A stretch of DNA of 64,000 nt from Comamonadaceae bacterium (GCA_027488735.1 JAIYBB010000001.1:331623-395622), one strand, 5' to 3'. Positions 52,197 to 61,855 are shown, numbered from the stretch's first letter. Program-made: numbers and translations. The notes: generated by a model not told the origin, from the sequence alone.

Positions 52197-53210
52197 CTAA
52201 TCGCGGTGCCGGCGCATGGCAATAAAGCCCGCGACTGCGGTGAAGGTGACCACGATAACCACGATCCACCAGAAACCATGTTCATGCTCTGCCAGCGGAA
52301 TACCCCCCACATTCATGCCCAGCAGGCCGGTAATGATGTTGATGGGCAGGGCCAAAACGGTCACGATGGTCAACACAAACAGGCTGCGGTTGTTGGCCTC
52401 GGCCACACGACCCGCAATTTCTTCCTGCAGCAACTTGATGCGTTCCTGCAGCGCTGCCATGTCGCTCAAGGCCACGTTGAATTCCTCGGTGGACTGGCGC
52501 AGGTCACCCAGGTCTTCCTCTCCGACCCACTCCGGCGGCTTGCGTAGCAGGCGGAACAAGGCAGCTGGCTCGGGAGCGAGCAAGCGCTGTAGCCGCACCA
52601 GCAAACGGCGCAGGGCACCGAGGTTGGCGCGCTTGGGCTCCAGCCGGCCGGCGAGCAGGCTGTCTTCAATCTCATCTACGCGCGCCGTGGTGTTGCGCAC
52701 GATGTTGATCAGCACATCACCCTGGTCATGCATCAGGTGCACCAACAAGGCCACGGAGGACATCAGCGTTTCACCCCGGCGCACAGCGTCGCGCAGCCGG
52801 TCGATGGAGCGTAATGGTTGAAGCCGTGCGCTCACGACCAGACGCGGGCCCACCGAGAGCCACAGGGTGGAAATGTCGGATGGTTCAAACGCAAAGTCAT
52901 AGCTCACATCGTTGACCACCGCGACCAGCATGTCGTCGTCCAGCTCCACGCGGGTGGAGCGGGAGCCGTCGGTCAAGGACTCATGGAACAAGTCCGAGAG
53001 CTGCAGCTTGTCTTTGAGCCATTTGGTGGTGGCGGTGTGTGACAGGTTGAAGTGCAGCCAGACAAACCCGCCTTGTTCGGCCGGAGTGTTCTGCAGCCAC
53101 TGCAAAGCGTTGTCACTGCCGGTGGGCGTGCCGGAGCCCTGTGCGTCAAACACAAATCCGTAGATCAGACCACTGGGGTCGGCACCGTAGTTCTGGGCGG
53201 GTGGGTTCAT
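52197..53210 (-). CDS. zntB: CorA-family zinc/metal transporter, ZntB-like
   Basis: A 337-residue inner-membrane protein: large N-terminal cytoplasmic domain, long coiled stalk, and two C-terminal helices with the pore motif GMN (LLGMNVGG) between them. ADPSGLIYGFVFDAQG at the N-terminus and the Arg/Leu-rich stalk follow ZntB rather than CorA. ZntB moves zinc, but the direction and ion in this organism are not known. It is not close to the zinc operon at 9-15 kb. The ATG at 53210 is used. Confidence 0.88.
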   Translation of the reverse strand: MNPPAQNYGADPSGLIYGFVFDAQGSGTPTGSDNALQWLQNTPAEQGGFVWLHFNLSHTATTKWLKDKLQLSDLFHESLTDGSRSTRVELDDDMLVAVVNDVSYDFAFEPSDISTLWLSVGPRLVVSARLQPLRSIDRLRDAVRRGETLMSSVALLVHLMHDQGDVLINIVRNTTARVDEIEDSLLAGRLEPKRANLGALRRLLVRLQRLLAPEPAALFRLLRKPPEWVGEEDLGDLRQSTEEFNVALSDMAALQERIKLLQEEIAGRVAEANNRSLFVLTIVTVLALPINIITGLLGMNVGGIPLAEHEHGFWWIVVIVVTFTAVAGFIAMRRHRD

Positions 53211-53268
53211 CGGTGGGCGGGGCGTAGGGGCTTCTCGGAGCAAGCGCAGATGGTAGCGCGTGTCTGTG

Positions 53269-54150
53269 TCACAACTGGCGCAGGCCTTCGGCGAGTGAGG
53301 CTACGGCGTCTTGCGTGAAGGCACCGGCTTCTATCTGCGCAAATGTCTGCGCGGCGTTCAGGCACAAAAAGCCTGCCACTTCGCCGTCCTGGTTGGCGGG
53401 CTCCCAGCCGTCCGCGCACGCCCAGTTGTAGACCAGCAGGGTTTCGTCATGCCAGCCGCCGGCATCCATGCGGGCCGTGCGCACCAGCCCGGCATCGTGC
53501 AGGGTGTGGGTGTCTTCCAACACCGCGCCTGCCTCTTCCTGCAACTCGCGCAGGGCACACTCCAAAGGCGACTCACCGGCCGGCAAGCCGCCCGCGGTCA
53601 CGTTGTCCAGCAGGCCCGGGTCGGTGGCTTTGGTGAGCGCACGGCGACCACACCACAGGCGCCCGTCCGGGGTGAAGCCGTTGATATGCACCGCATGGCT
53701 GCGCATCCCCAGAAAACGAAAACCCGCGCGCTCTACCGCAAGCAGCCATGGGCGACCATCGTCAGGCGGCACCAGGCAATCGTGGCGCCAGAAGGCAAAG
53801 GCTTCGTTACGCCAGCCGTGCACCAGGCCGCGTGCGTGGCATTGCTCAAGGGCGGCTTGCAGCAGCGCGCTGCGTTGCTGCGCGCTCCATGCCAACGCAT
53901 GCCAATGCAGGCCGGCGGTTTCGCCATCAGCCTGAAAGTGGCAATCGGGCAGCAGCGTGGCGATGAGGGCAGCGCGCTCCGGTTCCATGCGTCCCAGTTG
54001 CAATGCTTCTTCAGGGCTACCGCCGCTGATCCAGAAGGTTTGCAGATGAAGCGCAGGTTCGGCATTGGCGCGCCGTGCAGCGTCTGCCAGAAATTGGCGC
54101 TGGGTTGACGTCAAGGCAGCGGCAAAGGCGCGCGCACCGGGCAGGTTCAC
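53269..54150 (-). CDS. NUDIX hydrolase with DUF4743 domain
   Basis: A 293-residue protein. The N-terminal half (about 50-160) is DUF4743-like (SGGSPEEALQLGRMEPERA), and the NUDIX box is intact: GLPAGESPLECALRELQEEAGA. Similar two-domain proteins include Tnr3 and plant Nudix enzymes, which act on thiamine or related diphosphates. The GTG start at 54150 shares GTGA with the recJ stop, the tightest coupling in the operon. The frame further upstream is a shadow of recJ. Confidence 0.85.
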   Translation of the reverse strand: MNLPGARAFAAALTSTQRQFLADAARRANAEPALHLQTFWISGGSPEEALQLGRMEPERAALIATLLPDCHFQADGETAGLHWHALAWSAQQRSALLQAALEQCHARGLVHGWRNEAFAFWRHDCLVPPDDGRPWLLAVERAGFRFLGMRSHAVHINGFTPDGRLWCGRRALTKATDPGLLDNVTAGGLPAGESPLECALRELQEEAGAVLEDTHTLHDAGLVRTARMDAGGWHDETLLVYNWACADGWEPANQDGEVAGFLCLNAAQTFAQIEAGAFTQDAVASLAEGLRQL

Positions 54151-55856
54151 ACCTGCGCCCCTTCGACCAGAAAGCGAACTCGGCGCACGCCGTTCCACTC
54201 GTCCGCATCCAGGCGGAAAGCGAGTGTGACCTTGGGTGGCAGCGGCTCGGTGTGCCCGAACCAGATGCCGTCCACCGGATCGCCCTGGTGCTTGAGCTTG
54301 AGCGCGAGGTGCTTCTCACCCACCAGGCGTTGGGAAACGACCTCGACTTCTTCGCTAAAAGTGGGCGCGGCAAAGCCCTGGCCCCACACCTCTTTGTGCA
54401 AGGCATCCACCAGATCCACACGGCGGTATTCGGCAGCCAAGGGGCCGTCGGTTTCCATGCGGCGGGTCAGCGTGGCGGCGTCCAACCACTCTTGGGCCAC
54501 CTCGTTCATGCCGTTCTCAAAATCGTCAAAAAACTCTTCTGCCACGGTACAACCCGCCGCCATGGCGTGGCCGCCGAAGCGCAGGATGACGCCGGGGTAG
54601 CGCTTGGCCACCAGGTCCAGCGCGTCACGCAAATGAAAGCCTGGAATGCTGCGCCCGGACCCCTTGAGCTCGTGCTCTTTGCCTTCGGCAGCGCTGGCGG
54701 CGAACACGAAAGTGGGGCGGTGCAATTTGTCTTTGATGCGGCTGGCCACAATGCCCACCACGCCTTCGTGAAAGTCGGGGTCGAACACGCAAATGGCGGG
54801 TGGAGGTTCATCGCCTTCGTCGAACAGACTCTCCGCAATCATCATCGCCTGCTCGCGCATGTCGCCTTCAATTTCGCGGCGCTCTCGGTTGATGCCGTCC
54901 AACATTTTGGCCAGTTCATCGCCACGCCCTGCATCGTCCGTCAGCAGGCATTCGATGCCCAGGGTCATGTCGCTCAAGCGGCCGGCGGCGTTGATGCGCG
55001 GACCCAGTGCAAAGCCGAAATCGAAGGTGGTGGCTACTTCTGCTTTGCGTCCAGCTGCTATAAAAAGGCTAGCTAGTCCCGCAGGCATGGCGAGCGCCCG
55101 CACCCGTTTGAGGCCCTGGGCTACGAGGCGGCGGTTGTTCGCATCCAGCTTCACCACATCGGCCACTGTACCCAACGCCACCAAAGGAAGCAGGGTGTCC
55201 AGCTTGGGTTGTGTGGCGGCATCAAACACACCACGGTTGCGCAACTCAGAGCGCAACGCCAGCAGGGTGTAGAACATGACGCCCACCCCGGCCATGGACT
55301 TGCTCTCAAACGTGCAGCCCGGCTGGTTGGGGTTGACGATGATGTCGGCATCCGGCAACTCGTTTCCGGGCAAGTGGTGGTCGGTGACCAGCACTTGCAG
55401 GCCCAGTGCCTTGGCACGCGCCACGCCGTCCACACTGGCGATGCCGTTGTCCACGGTGATCAGCACATCGGCGCCGGATTTCTTGACGCGTTCGCTAATG
55501 GGGGCCGTCAGGCCATAGCCATCGACCACCCGGTCGGGCACCAGATAGTCCACATGGCGGGCGCCCAGCAGGCGCAGTCCGCGCACGGCCACAGCACAGG
55601 CGGTGGCGCCGTCACAGTCGTAGTCCGCCACCACACAGAGCTTTTTGTCCTGCGCAATCGCATCGGCCAGCAGCACGGCGGCGCGGTCGGCCCCCAGCAG
55701 GCCTTGCGGTGGCAGGAGTTTGCCCAAGGCATCGTCCAGCTCGTCCTTGCCGGTGACGCCGCGTGCGGCATACAGGCGGGCCAGGAGCGGGTGCAGGCCG
55801 GCTTGTTCGAGGGCCCAGGCGGCGCGGGGGGGAATGTCGCGAGGAACGATTTTCAT
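54147..55856 (-). CDS. recJ: Single-stranded-DNA-specific exonuclease
   Basis: 5'-3' exonuclease of recombination and mismatch repair, 569 residues. The DHH core has ADYDCDGATA, TVDNG and VTDHHLPG, and the DHHA1 part has FGGHAMAAG. It is the middle of a three-gene unit (RpfE-like, recJ, NUDIX). The ATG at 55856 is the conserved one. A dispersed repeat copy (inverted) encodes LASLFIAAG in the linker before the FGFALGPRINAAGR motif, apparently replacing native residues without breaking the gene. Confidence 0.95.
   Translation of the reverse strand: MKIVPRDIPPRAAWALEQAGLHPLLARLYAARGVTGKDELDDALGKLLPPQGLLGADRAAVLLADAIAQDKKLCVVADYDCDGATACAVAVRGLRLLGARHVDYLVPDRVVDGYGLTAPISERVKKSGADVLITVDNGIASVDGVARAKALGLQVLVTDHHLPGNELPDADIIVNPNQPGCTFESKSMAGVGVMFYTLLALRSELRNRGVFDAATQPKLDTLLPLVALGTVADVVKLDANNRRLVAQGLKRVRALAMPAGLASLFIAAGRKAEVATTFDFGFALGPRINAAGRLSDMTLGIECLLTDDAGRGDELAKMLDGINRERREIEGDMREQAMMIAESLFDEGDEPPPAICVFDPDFHEGVVGIVASRIKDKLHRPTFVFAASAAEGKEHELKGSGRSIPGFHLRDALDLVAKRYPGVILRFGGHAMAAGCTVAEEFFDDFENGMNEVAQEWLDAATLTRRMETDGPLAAEYRRVDLVDALHKEVWGQGFAAPTFSEEVEVVSQRLVGEKHLALKLKHQGDPVDGIWFGHTEPLPPKVTLAFRLDADEWNGVRRVRFLVEGAQV
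55046..55073 (+). repeat. Dispersed repeat copy 13 (inside recJ)
   Basis: TGCGTCCAGCTGCTATAAAA then AGGCTAGC, a copy with a small internal shift, read on the other strand within recJ. Confidence 0.6.
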
Positions 55857-55875
55857 AGGCTCAAGGTTCTTGCGC

Positions 55876-56820
55876 TCAGAGGGTAGCCAGCAATTCCGCC
55901 GGCGTGGGCGTGGTGAAGCGGCGCTGGATCCGGTTCCACCAGGCGGTGTTTTGCAGCACAAAGCTGGCGGCCATGCGTTCACCGCACAGGGTCAGTTCAA
56001 AGGCTTGGCCCGCTTTGGCCTGGCGCAGCAGGGTAGATAGCAAAGTTGCGTCCAGAGTTTGCCAGGCTTGGTTCCAGGCGTGAGCGTCGTCGCGCAGGGC
56101 GGCCGCTTCGAGGCTGTGCTGCACCGACATGGTGTCTGACTTTTCCAGGGCACCCTGGGGCAAAGCGCCGGTGCCGCTGATCCAGAAGGAGTTGACCGTG
56201 AGCCGTCGCTGGGCCGCTCGCGCGTCGTTCACCGGGTGGCGGTAGAGCAGCATCTGCATCTCGTTTTGGAGGCGGCGCAGGCTGCGGGCCTGGGCCACGC
56301 GGGGCATCCAGCGGTCTACTTTGGCGCCACAGGCCCGCGCTAGCGAGGCGGTGGGCAGGTCGCACAAGATCTCGCCATGGGCCAGCCAGGTGCTGTGGTT
56401 CAGCGAGTGCAGGGTGATGCCGTCTTCGGCAAAGTAGGGCTGCATGGCAGCGCGCAGGGCGTCAATCTCGTGGACGTCCAACGCCAGCGATTCCGGGTGG
56501 TCCATGGCCACGTGGTCCGCGTTGATCTGCCAGTGGCAGGGCGTAATCCAAGCCCAGCCCGTGTCACCGTGGGTGCGGGTGAGGCCCAATTGGCGGGCGT
56601 CCAGCGCAGCCCAGGGCAACAAGCCGTCAGCCCCTTGCAGGCCCAGGCTTTTGGCATGCACCCGTTCAAACAAGGGTGATAGCGAGTCTTCGGCACCCAG
56701 TAGCGGCGGAGTGGGGGTCAACAATTCGAGCAATTCCGCCAGATACGGGAGCTCCAGGCGGGGCAGGGCTTCCTGGCACTGCGGGCCGGCCGGTGCTGCG
56801 AAGGGAATAAGGGTGTGCAT
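55876..56820 (-). CDS. Hypothetical protein, RpfE-like / phosphoglycerate-mutase-like label
   Basis: A 314-residue cytoplasmic protein of the uncharacterised betaproteobacterial group often labelled RpfE-type regulatory protein. It has no clear catalytic motif; a possible core is LPYLAELLELL...WAWITPCHWQINADHVAM...VNSFWISGTGALP. The same kind of gene lies beside recJ in Xanthomonas, which supports orthology by context. The ATG at 56820 is chosen; the long frame upstream overlaps lolC and is a shadow. Function unknown. Confidence 0.7.
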   Translation of the reverse strand: MHTLIPFAAPAGPQCQEALPRLELPYLAELLELLTPTPPLLGAEDSLSPLFERVHAKSLGLQGADGLLPWAALDARQLGLTRTHGDTGWAWITPCHWQINADHVAMDHPESLALDVHEIDALRAAMQPYFAEDGITLHSLNHSTWLAHGEILCDLPTASLARACGAKVDRWMPRVAQARSLRRLQNEMQMLLYRHPVNDARAAQRRLTVNSFWISGTGALPQGALEKSDTMSVQHSLEAAALRDDAHAWNQAWQTLDATLLSTLLRQAKAGQAFELTLCGERMAASFVLQNTAWWNRIQRRFTTPTPAELLATL

Positions 56821-56880
56821 ACACAGGATTGTCCTGCATGGATGCCACAATCCGCTGGTTGAAGCACTTTGTAACCTTCC

Positions 56881-58137
56881 ATGCAACTCCCCTTTGAGCT
56901 GACGATTGGCTGGCGCTATACCCGCGCCGGCCGCGCCACCCGGCGTAACGGCTTTATCTCTTTCATCTCCGGCGTGTCCATGCTGGGGATTTCGCTGGGC
57001 GTAGCCGCCCTGATCATCGTGCTGAGCGTGATGAACGGCTTTCAGAAAGAGGTGCGTGACCGCATGCTCGGCGTGGTGTCGCATATCGAGGTGTATGCCG
57101 CTGATGGGCAGGCCCTGCCCAATGCGGCGACCACCATGGCGCAGGCCAAAGAGAATCCGCAGGTCATAGGCGCGGCCCCCTTTATTGCGGCGCAAGCACT
57201 GATCGCGCGTGGGGAAGAAATGAAAGGTGCCATGGTGCGCGGCATAGACCCGGCCTTGGAGCCCCAAGTGAGCGACTTTGCCACCGGCACCCAGCAGGAG
57301 GCGCTGACCCGGCTGGTGCCCGGCGAGTTCGGCGTGGTGCTGGGCGGCGAGCTGGCCCGCAGCATGGGTGTGCGGGTGGGCGACAAGGTCACTCTGGTGG
57401 CGCCCAATGGGCAAGTCACCCCGGCCGGTGTGGTGCCACGCTTGAAGCAAATGACGGTGGTGGGCACCTTCGATTCCGGCCACTACGAATACGACTCGGC
57501 GCTGGCCCTGCTGCATTGGGAAGACGCCGCCCGCATCTTCCGGCTCGAAGGCCCCAGCGGCGTGCGCCTCAAGCTCAAGGATCTGCACCAAGCCCGTGAG
57601 GTTGCAGACCAGCTCGCACGCAGCCTGAATGGTGACTTGGTGCTGCGCGACTGGACCCGCCAGAACCGCAGCTGGTTTGCGGCCGTGCAGATCGAAAAAC
57701 GCATGATGTTCATCATCCTCACCCTGATCGTGGCGGTGGCGGCGTTCAACCTTGTCTCCACTCTGGTGATGACGGTGACCGACAAGCGCGCCGACATTGC
57801 CATCTTGCGCACGCTGGGCGCGAGCCCGGGCAGCATCATGGGCATTTTTGTGGTGCAGGGTGCCATGGTGGGCGTGATCGGCACCTTGGCCGGTCTGTTG
57901 CTGGGGCTGGGCGTGGCTTTCAATATCGATGTGATCGTGCCCGCGATGGAGCAGGCGTTAGGCGCGAGCTTTCTGCCCAAAGACATTTACCTGATCAGCC
58001 GCATGCCTAGCGAGCCACAGCAGGGTGACATCGTCCCGATTGCCGTGATCTCTTTGGTGATGGCCTTTGTGGCCACCCTGTACCCGAGCTGGCGCGCCAG
58101 CCGCGTGAACCCGGCGGAGGCCTTGCGTTATGAATAA
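56881..58137 (+). CDS. lolC: Lipoprotein-releasing ABC permease (LolC/LolE type)
   Basis: Inner-membrane permease extracting lipoproteins for LolA. The 418-residue protein has one N-terminal helix, a large periplasmic domain and three C-terminal helices. [31 protein letters not shown] and [20 protein letters not shown] are family motifs. Only one such permease gene is present, so it may act as a homodimer, the LolF type. It overlaps lolD by 8 bp. Confidence 0.93.
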   Translation: MQLPFELTIGWRYTRAGRATRRNGFISFISGVSMLGISLGVAALIIVLSVMNGFQKEVRDRMLGVVSHIEVYAADGQALPNAATTMAQAKENPQVIGAAPFIAAQALIARGEEMKGAMVRGIDPALEPQVSDFATGTQQEALTRLVPGEFGVVLGGELARSMGVRVGDKVTLVAPNGQVTPAGVVPRLKQMTVVGTFDSGHYEYDSALALLHWEDAARIFRLEGPSGVRLKLKDLHQAREVADQLARSLNGDLVLRDWTRQNRSWFAAVQIEKRMMFIILTLIVAVAAFNLVSTLVMTVTDKRADIAILRTLGASPGSIMGIFVVQGAMVGVIGTLAGLLLGLGVAFNIDVIVPAMEQALGASFLPKDIYLISRMPSEPQQGDIVPIAVISLVMAFVATLYPSWRASRVNPAEALRYE

Positions 58138-58900
58138 GCCCGTCTCATCGGTAGAACAAGCAGTGGCTGCGGCCCAGTACCAGCAGGTGGCGGAGTTGAC
58201 GGCGCCCATCGCTTTTGTCCCTGATGGTGAGCTGGTGCTGCAAGTGCGCGGCCTGACCAAACGCTTCGAAGAAGGTCGCCTTGACGTCACTGTGCTGCAG
58301 GGCGTGGACCTGCAGGTGCACCGCGGCGAAACGCTGGCCATTGTGGGTGCCTCGGGTTCTGGAAAGAGCACTTTGCTGCACCTGATGGGCGGGCTGGATG
58401 CGCCCAGTAGCGGCAGTGTGGAGCTGTTGGGCCAGTCGCTGGCCAGCCTTACGGCCACTGAGCAAGGTCGCTTACGCAACAAGCACCTTGGTTTTGTCTA
58501 CCAGTTTCACCACCTGTTGCCCGAGTTCAGCGCGCTGGACAACGTGGCCATGCCATTGACAATTCGCCGTCTGGCGCCCGCGGAATCTGCGCAAGCAGCT
58601 ATGAAAATGCTAGCGTTGGTGGGGCTGGAGCACCGCCTGCACCACCGCCCGGCTGAGCTTTCGGGTGGGGAGCGGCAGCGTGTGGCTATCGCCCGCGCAC
58701 TGGTCACCCGACCCGACTGTGTGCTGGCCGACGAGCCCACCGGCAACCTGGACCGCAGCACGGCAGACGGCGTGTTTGAGCTCATGCTCCAGTTGGCGCG
58801 CGAGCAAGGTACAGCCTTTGTGCTGGTCACCCACGACGCCACCTTGGCGGCCCGCTGCAGCCGGCAACTCAAGCTGGTGTCCGGCCGTTTGGTGGACTGA
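58130..58900 (+). CDS. lolD: Lipoprotein-releasing ABC ATP-binding protein
   Basis: A 256-residue ATPase with an extra N-terminal segment of about 36 residues before [11 protein letters not shown]. Walker [10 protein letters not shown], signature [15 protein letters not shown] and Walker [12 protein letters not shown] are present. A dispersed repeat copy encodes [15 protein letters not shown] between the Q-loop and signature. The repeat is in frame, so the domain tolerates it. Partner of LolC. Confidence 0.93.
   Translation: MNKPVSSVEQAVAAAQYQQVAELTAPIAFVPDGELVLQVRGLTKRFEEGRLDVTVLQGVDLQVHRGETLAIVGASGSGKSTLLHLMGGLDAPSSGSVELLGQSLASLTATEQGRLRNKHLGFVYQFHHLLPEFSALDNVAMPLTIRRLAPAESAQAAMKMLALVGLEHRLHHRPAELSGGERQRVAIARALVTRPDCVLADEPTGNLDRSTADGVFELMLQLAREQGTAFVLVTHDATLAARCSRQLKLVSGRLVD
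58573..58614 (+). repeat. Dispersed repeat copy 14 (inside lolD)
   Basis: GGCGCCC, then TGCGCAAGCAGCTATGAAAA and TGCTAGC, a full-length copy read in frame within the helical part of lolD. Confidence 0.75.
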
Positions 58901-59019
58901 TTTGCAGGCTTGCAGTTTACTGACGCTAACCGGTTGTAACCTGCGCATCTGAGGGTTCACGCGCATACGCGCTTTATCCCGCCCGGCCTATGCTCCCGCC
59001 ACATTTGTCGGGGGACACT

Positions 59020-60228
59020 ATGAAACAACGTTGGAAGCGGCAGGCACTGATCTGCGTGGCGGTGGTTGCCTGTTTGTGGGGTGCGGAGTCGGGGGCTCAG
59101 ACACCCAAGCCTTTGCGCATTGGCCTGATCGGTCCGTTCAGCGGGCCTTCTTCGGACTTTGGCATTCCCATGATGAACGGGGCCAAACTAGCGGTTGATG
59201 AAATCAATGCCGCAGGCGGCTATCTCGGACGGCCGATTGAGCTGGTGATCAAGGACGACACGGCCAACCCCGATGTGGGCTTGCAACTTTCGCAAGAGCT
59301 GGTGCGCGATGGTGTGGTGGCCACCGTGGGCTTTTGCAATACCGGTGTGGCCATGAAGTCGCTGGACGTGTACCAGCAAGCCCGTTCCCCCTTGATCGTG
59401 CCTTGCGCCACCGGCTCTCCCATTACCGCCAAGTTCCCGGCGCCGGACAGCTACATCTTCCGCACCTCGGCGCGGGATGCCATCCAAGCTCCGTTTGTGG
59501 TGAACGACATCGTTGCCCGCGGCTGGACCAAAGTTGCCATCCTTGCCGACAAAACCGCCTATGGCGAAGGAGGCATGAACGACGTGACCAAAGCGCTGGC
59601 TGCCAAACAGTTGACGCCGGTGTACGTGGGCCGTTTCGATACAGGCGTCAAAGACTTGCAAGCCGAGCTCAAGGCTGCGCAGGCAGCGGGTGCCAACGTG
59701 GTGTTCAGCTACACCGTGGGGCCGGAAAACGCCGTCATTGCCAAAGGCCGTCAGGCCCTGAAGTGGAACGTGCCGCAGGTGGGGGCATGGCCTTTGTCTT
59801 TCCCGTTTTTTATCGACGGTGCCAAGGATGCCGCCGAAGGCGCACTCATGGCCCAGACCTTTATTGCCGAGCCTAGCAACGAGCGCCGCATTGCGTTTTT
59901 GACGGCCTACAACCGCAAGTACGGCACCAAAAAAATCGCCGTGCCCATGGCGGCTGCGCAGGCGTATGACACGGTATATCTGCTGGCGTATGCCATCCTG
60001 TCCATCCGCAGTGGCGATCTGTCTGGGCCATCGGTCAAGATGGCGCTGGAGAACATTCCCCGGGTGTATTACGGGGTGACCGCCACCCACGAGCGGCCCT
60101 TCAGCAAGGACGACAAAGACGCCATCACCAGCAATATGTTGGTGATGGGCCTGATCAAAAATGGAGTCGTGACCTTCGCGTATCCTGAAGACCGCACCCG
60201 CAATCTTTTCGTTCAACGCAAGCAATGA
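59020..60228 (+). CDS. Branched-chain amino acid-type ABC substrate-binding protein
   Basis: A 402-residue periplasmic protein (Peripla_BP_6 type). The signal peptide ends near WGAESGAQ. The domain shows IGLIGPFSGPSSDFGIPMMNGAKLAVDEINAAGG and ELVIKDDTANPDVG, typical of LivJ-like proteins. No permease or ATPase genes adjoin it, so the transporter partner is elsewhere. GGGGA precedes the ATG at 59020. It could also bind an aromatic or amide ligand. Confidence 0.9.
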   Translation: MKQRWKRQALICVAVVACLWGAESGAQTPKPLRIGLIGPFSGPSSDFGIPMMNGAKLAVDEINAAGGYLGRPIELVIKDDTANPDVGLQLSQELVRDGVVATVGFCNTGVAMKSLDVYQQARSPLIVPCATGSPITAKFPAPDSYIFRTSARDAIQAPFVVNDIVARGWTKVAILADKTAYGEGGMNDVTKALAAKQLTPVYVGRFDTGVKDLQAELKAAQAAGANVVFSYTVGPENAVIAKGRQALKWNVPQVGAWPLSFPFFIDGAKDAAEGALMAQTFIAEPSNERRIAFLTAYNRKYGTKKIAVPMAAAQAYDTVYLLAYAILSIRSGDLSGPSVKMALENIPRVYYGVTATHERPFSKDDKDAITSNMLVMGLIKNGVVTFAYPEDRTRNLFVQRKQ

Positions 60229-60244
60229 CCTTTTCCGGAGTTCC

Positions 60245-61090
60245 ATGCGCTGGGTAGATACCCATGTCCACCTCGACGCGCCTGAGTTTGATGCCGACCG
60301 CAGCACGGTGCGGCAGCAGGCGCGTGATGCCGGTGTAGCGCATTGCGTGATTCCGGCGGTGGAGCGCAGCAACTTCAATACCGTCCGCTTGCTTGCCCAT
60401 GTCGAAGGCGACAGCTATTGCCTGGGCATCCACCCCTTGTATGTGGCCGGTGCAGTCGATGCAGATTTGGGTGCGCTGGATGAAGCGCTCGCTACCCATG
60501 CCGCCGATCCGCGGCTGGTGGCCGTTGGCGAAATCGGGCTGGACTACTTTGTACCCGCCTTGTGCAAAAGCCCTCTGCGCGAGCGACAGGAGGCCCTCTA
60601 TCGCCAGCAGCTCAAGCTGGCCCGCAAACATGGTCTGCCGGTGGTGCTGCATGTGCGCAAATCCTCAGACCGTTTGCTCAAGCACCTGCGCGAAGTCGCC
60701 GGCCCGAACGGCCGCTGGCAGGGCATTGCCCATGCCTTCAATGGCAGCGAGGTGCAAGCGGCGGAATTCATCAAGCTCGGGTTCAAGCTGGGGTTCGGCG
60801 GCGCGGTCACTTTCGAGCGCGCGCTGCAACTGCGGCATCTTGCCAAAACGCTGCCGCTGGAAGCTTTGGTGCTGGAAACCGATGCGCCCGATATCCAGCC
60901 GCACTGGCTGTACACCACTGCGGAGCAGCGGGCCGCAGGCCAACCGCAAGGCCGCAATGCGCCGGCCGAGCTGCCCCGCATCGCCGAATGCGTGGCAGAA
61001 CTCAGGGGCATCAGCGTGGAAGCATTGGCTTCAGCAGCTTTGCACAACAGCCAGCAAGCCCTGCCGAAGCTGGGGGCGCTGCTGGTATAA
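60245..61090 (+). CDS. TatD-family metal-dependent hydrolase
   Basis: A 281-residue TIM-barrel phosphoesterase. Metal ligands fit the start VDTHVHLD, VGEIGLDYF, VVLHVRKSSD, IAHAFNG and LETDAPD. Family members are DNases or 3'-5' exonucleases of DNA and RNA quality control. It follows the binding protein by 16 bp and precedes the spermidine-synthase-like gene by 6 bp, so the four genes may be one unit, though without a shared pathway. Confidence 0.92.
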   Translation: MRWVDTHVHLDAPEFDADRSTVRQQARDAGVAHCVIPAVERSNFNTVRLLAHVEGDSYCLGIHPLYVAGAVDADLGALDEALATHAADPRLVAVGEIGLDYFVPALCKSPLRERQEALYRQQLKLARKHGLPVVLHVRKSSDRLLKHLREVAGPNGRWQGIAHAFNGSEVQAAEFIKLGFKLGFGGAVTFERALQLRHLAKTLPLEALVLETDAPDIQPHWLYTTAEQRAAGQPQGRNAPAELPRIAECVAELRGISVEALASAALHNSQQALPKLGALLV

Positions 61091-61096
61091 ATCCCC

Positions 61097-61855
61097 ATGG
61101 CAAGAAAAGCACCGATCACTCTCCCCGAAGTCAATTTCTCTGAAGAAGGCCCCATCCGTCACCTGCATCTGGGCAGTGAGTGGATTCAGGGCTCCATGCT
61201 GGTTGATGCACCCACGGTGCTGGTGCATGAGTACATCCAACGCATGATGGCCTGGATGTTATTCATGGACCCCCACACCCTGAACAAGCGGCAAGCGCTG
61301 CAATTGGGCTTGGGCGCAGGTTCGCTCACCAAGTTCTGCCACAAAGAACTCAAGATGAAAACCACCGCCATCGAACTCAACCCCCAAGTGCTGCATGCCT
61401 GCCGCGGCTGGTTCAAACTGCCGGCCGACAACAGTCGCATGCAAGTGGTGCTTGCCGATGCATCCGAAGAAATCAAACAAGACAAATGGCTGGGCGCAGT
61501 GGATGCTTTGCAGGTCGATCTGTATGACGAAGAGGCCGCTGCACCTGTGCTTGATAGCGCCGAGTTTTATGCCAACTGCCGCGCCACCCTGACCGAAGAA
61601 GGTTGCATGACCGTTAACCTGTTCGGCCGCTCGTCCAGTTTTGACAACAGTGTCGACAAGATTGCCGAGGCCTTTGGCGAAAACGCCATCTGGGCCTTCA
61701 AGGCCACTCGCGAAGGCAACACGGTGGTGATGGCCCAGCGTACACCCAGCCGCCCCAAGCGCGACTTGATGTTGGAGCGCGCGGAGTACATCCAAAGCGA
61801 GTGGGGCCTGCCTGCCGACAAGTGGGTCCGCGTTTTTAAACCGGTGAAGTCATGA
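61097..61855 (+). CDS. Spermidine synthase-like methyltransferase-fold protein
   Basis: A 252-residue protein of the spermine/spermidine synthase superfamily. LQLGLGAGSLTKFCHKELKMKTTAIELNPQV is the nucleotide loop, and VVLADASEEI and VDALQVDLYDEEAAAPVL match the core. The catalytic Asp pattern of true aminopropyltransferases is not clearly kept (LQVDLYDEEA replaces the DSSDP-type stretch), so the product may be something else. It overlaps the ATPase gene by 4 bp (ATGA). Confidence 0.82.
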   Translation: MARKAPITLPEVNFSEEGPIRHLHLGSEWIQGSMLVDAPTVLVHEYIQRMMAWMLFMDPHTLNKRQALQLGLGAGSLTKFCHKELKMKTTAIELNPQVLHACRGWFKLPADNSRMQVVLADASEEIKQDKWLGAVDALQVDLYDEEAAAPVLDSAEFYANCRATLTEEGCMTVNLFGRSSSFDNSVDKIAEAFGENAIWAFKATREGNTVVMAQRTPSRPKRDLMLERAEYIQSEWGLPADKWVRVFKPVKS

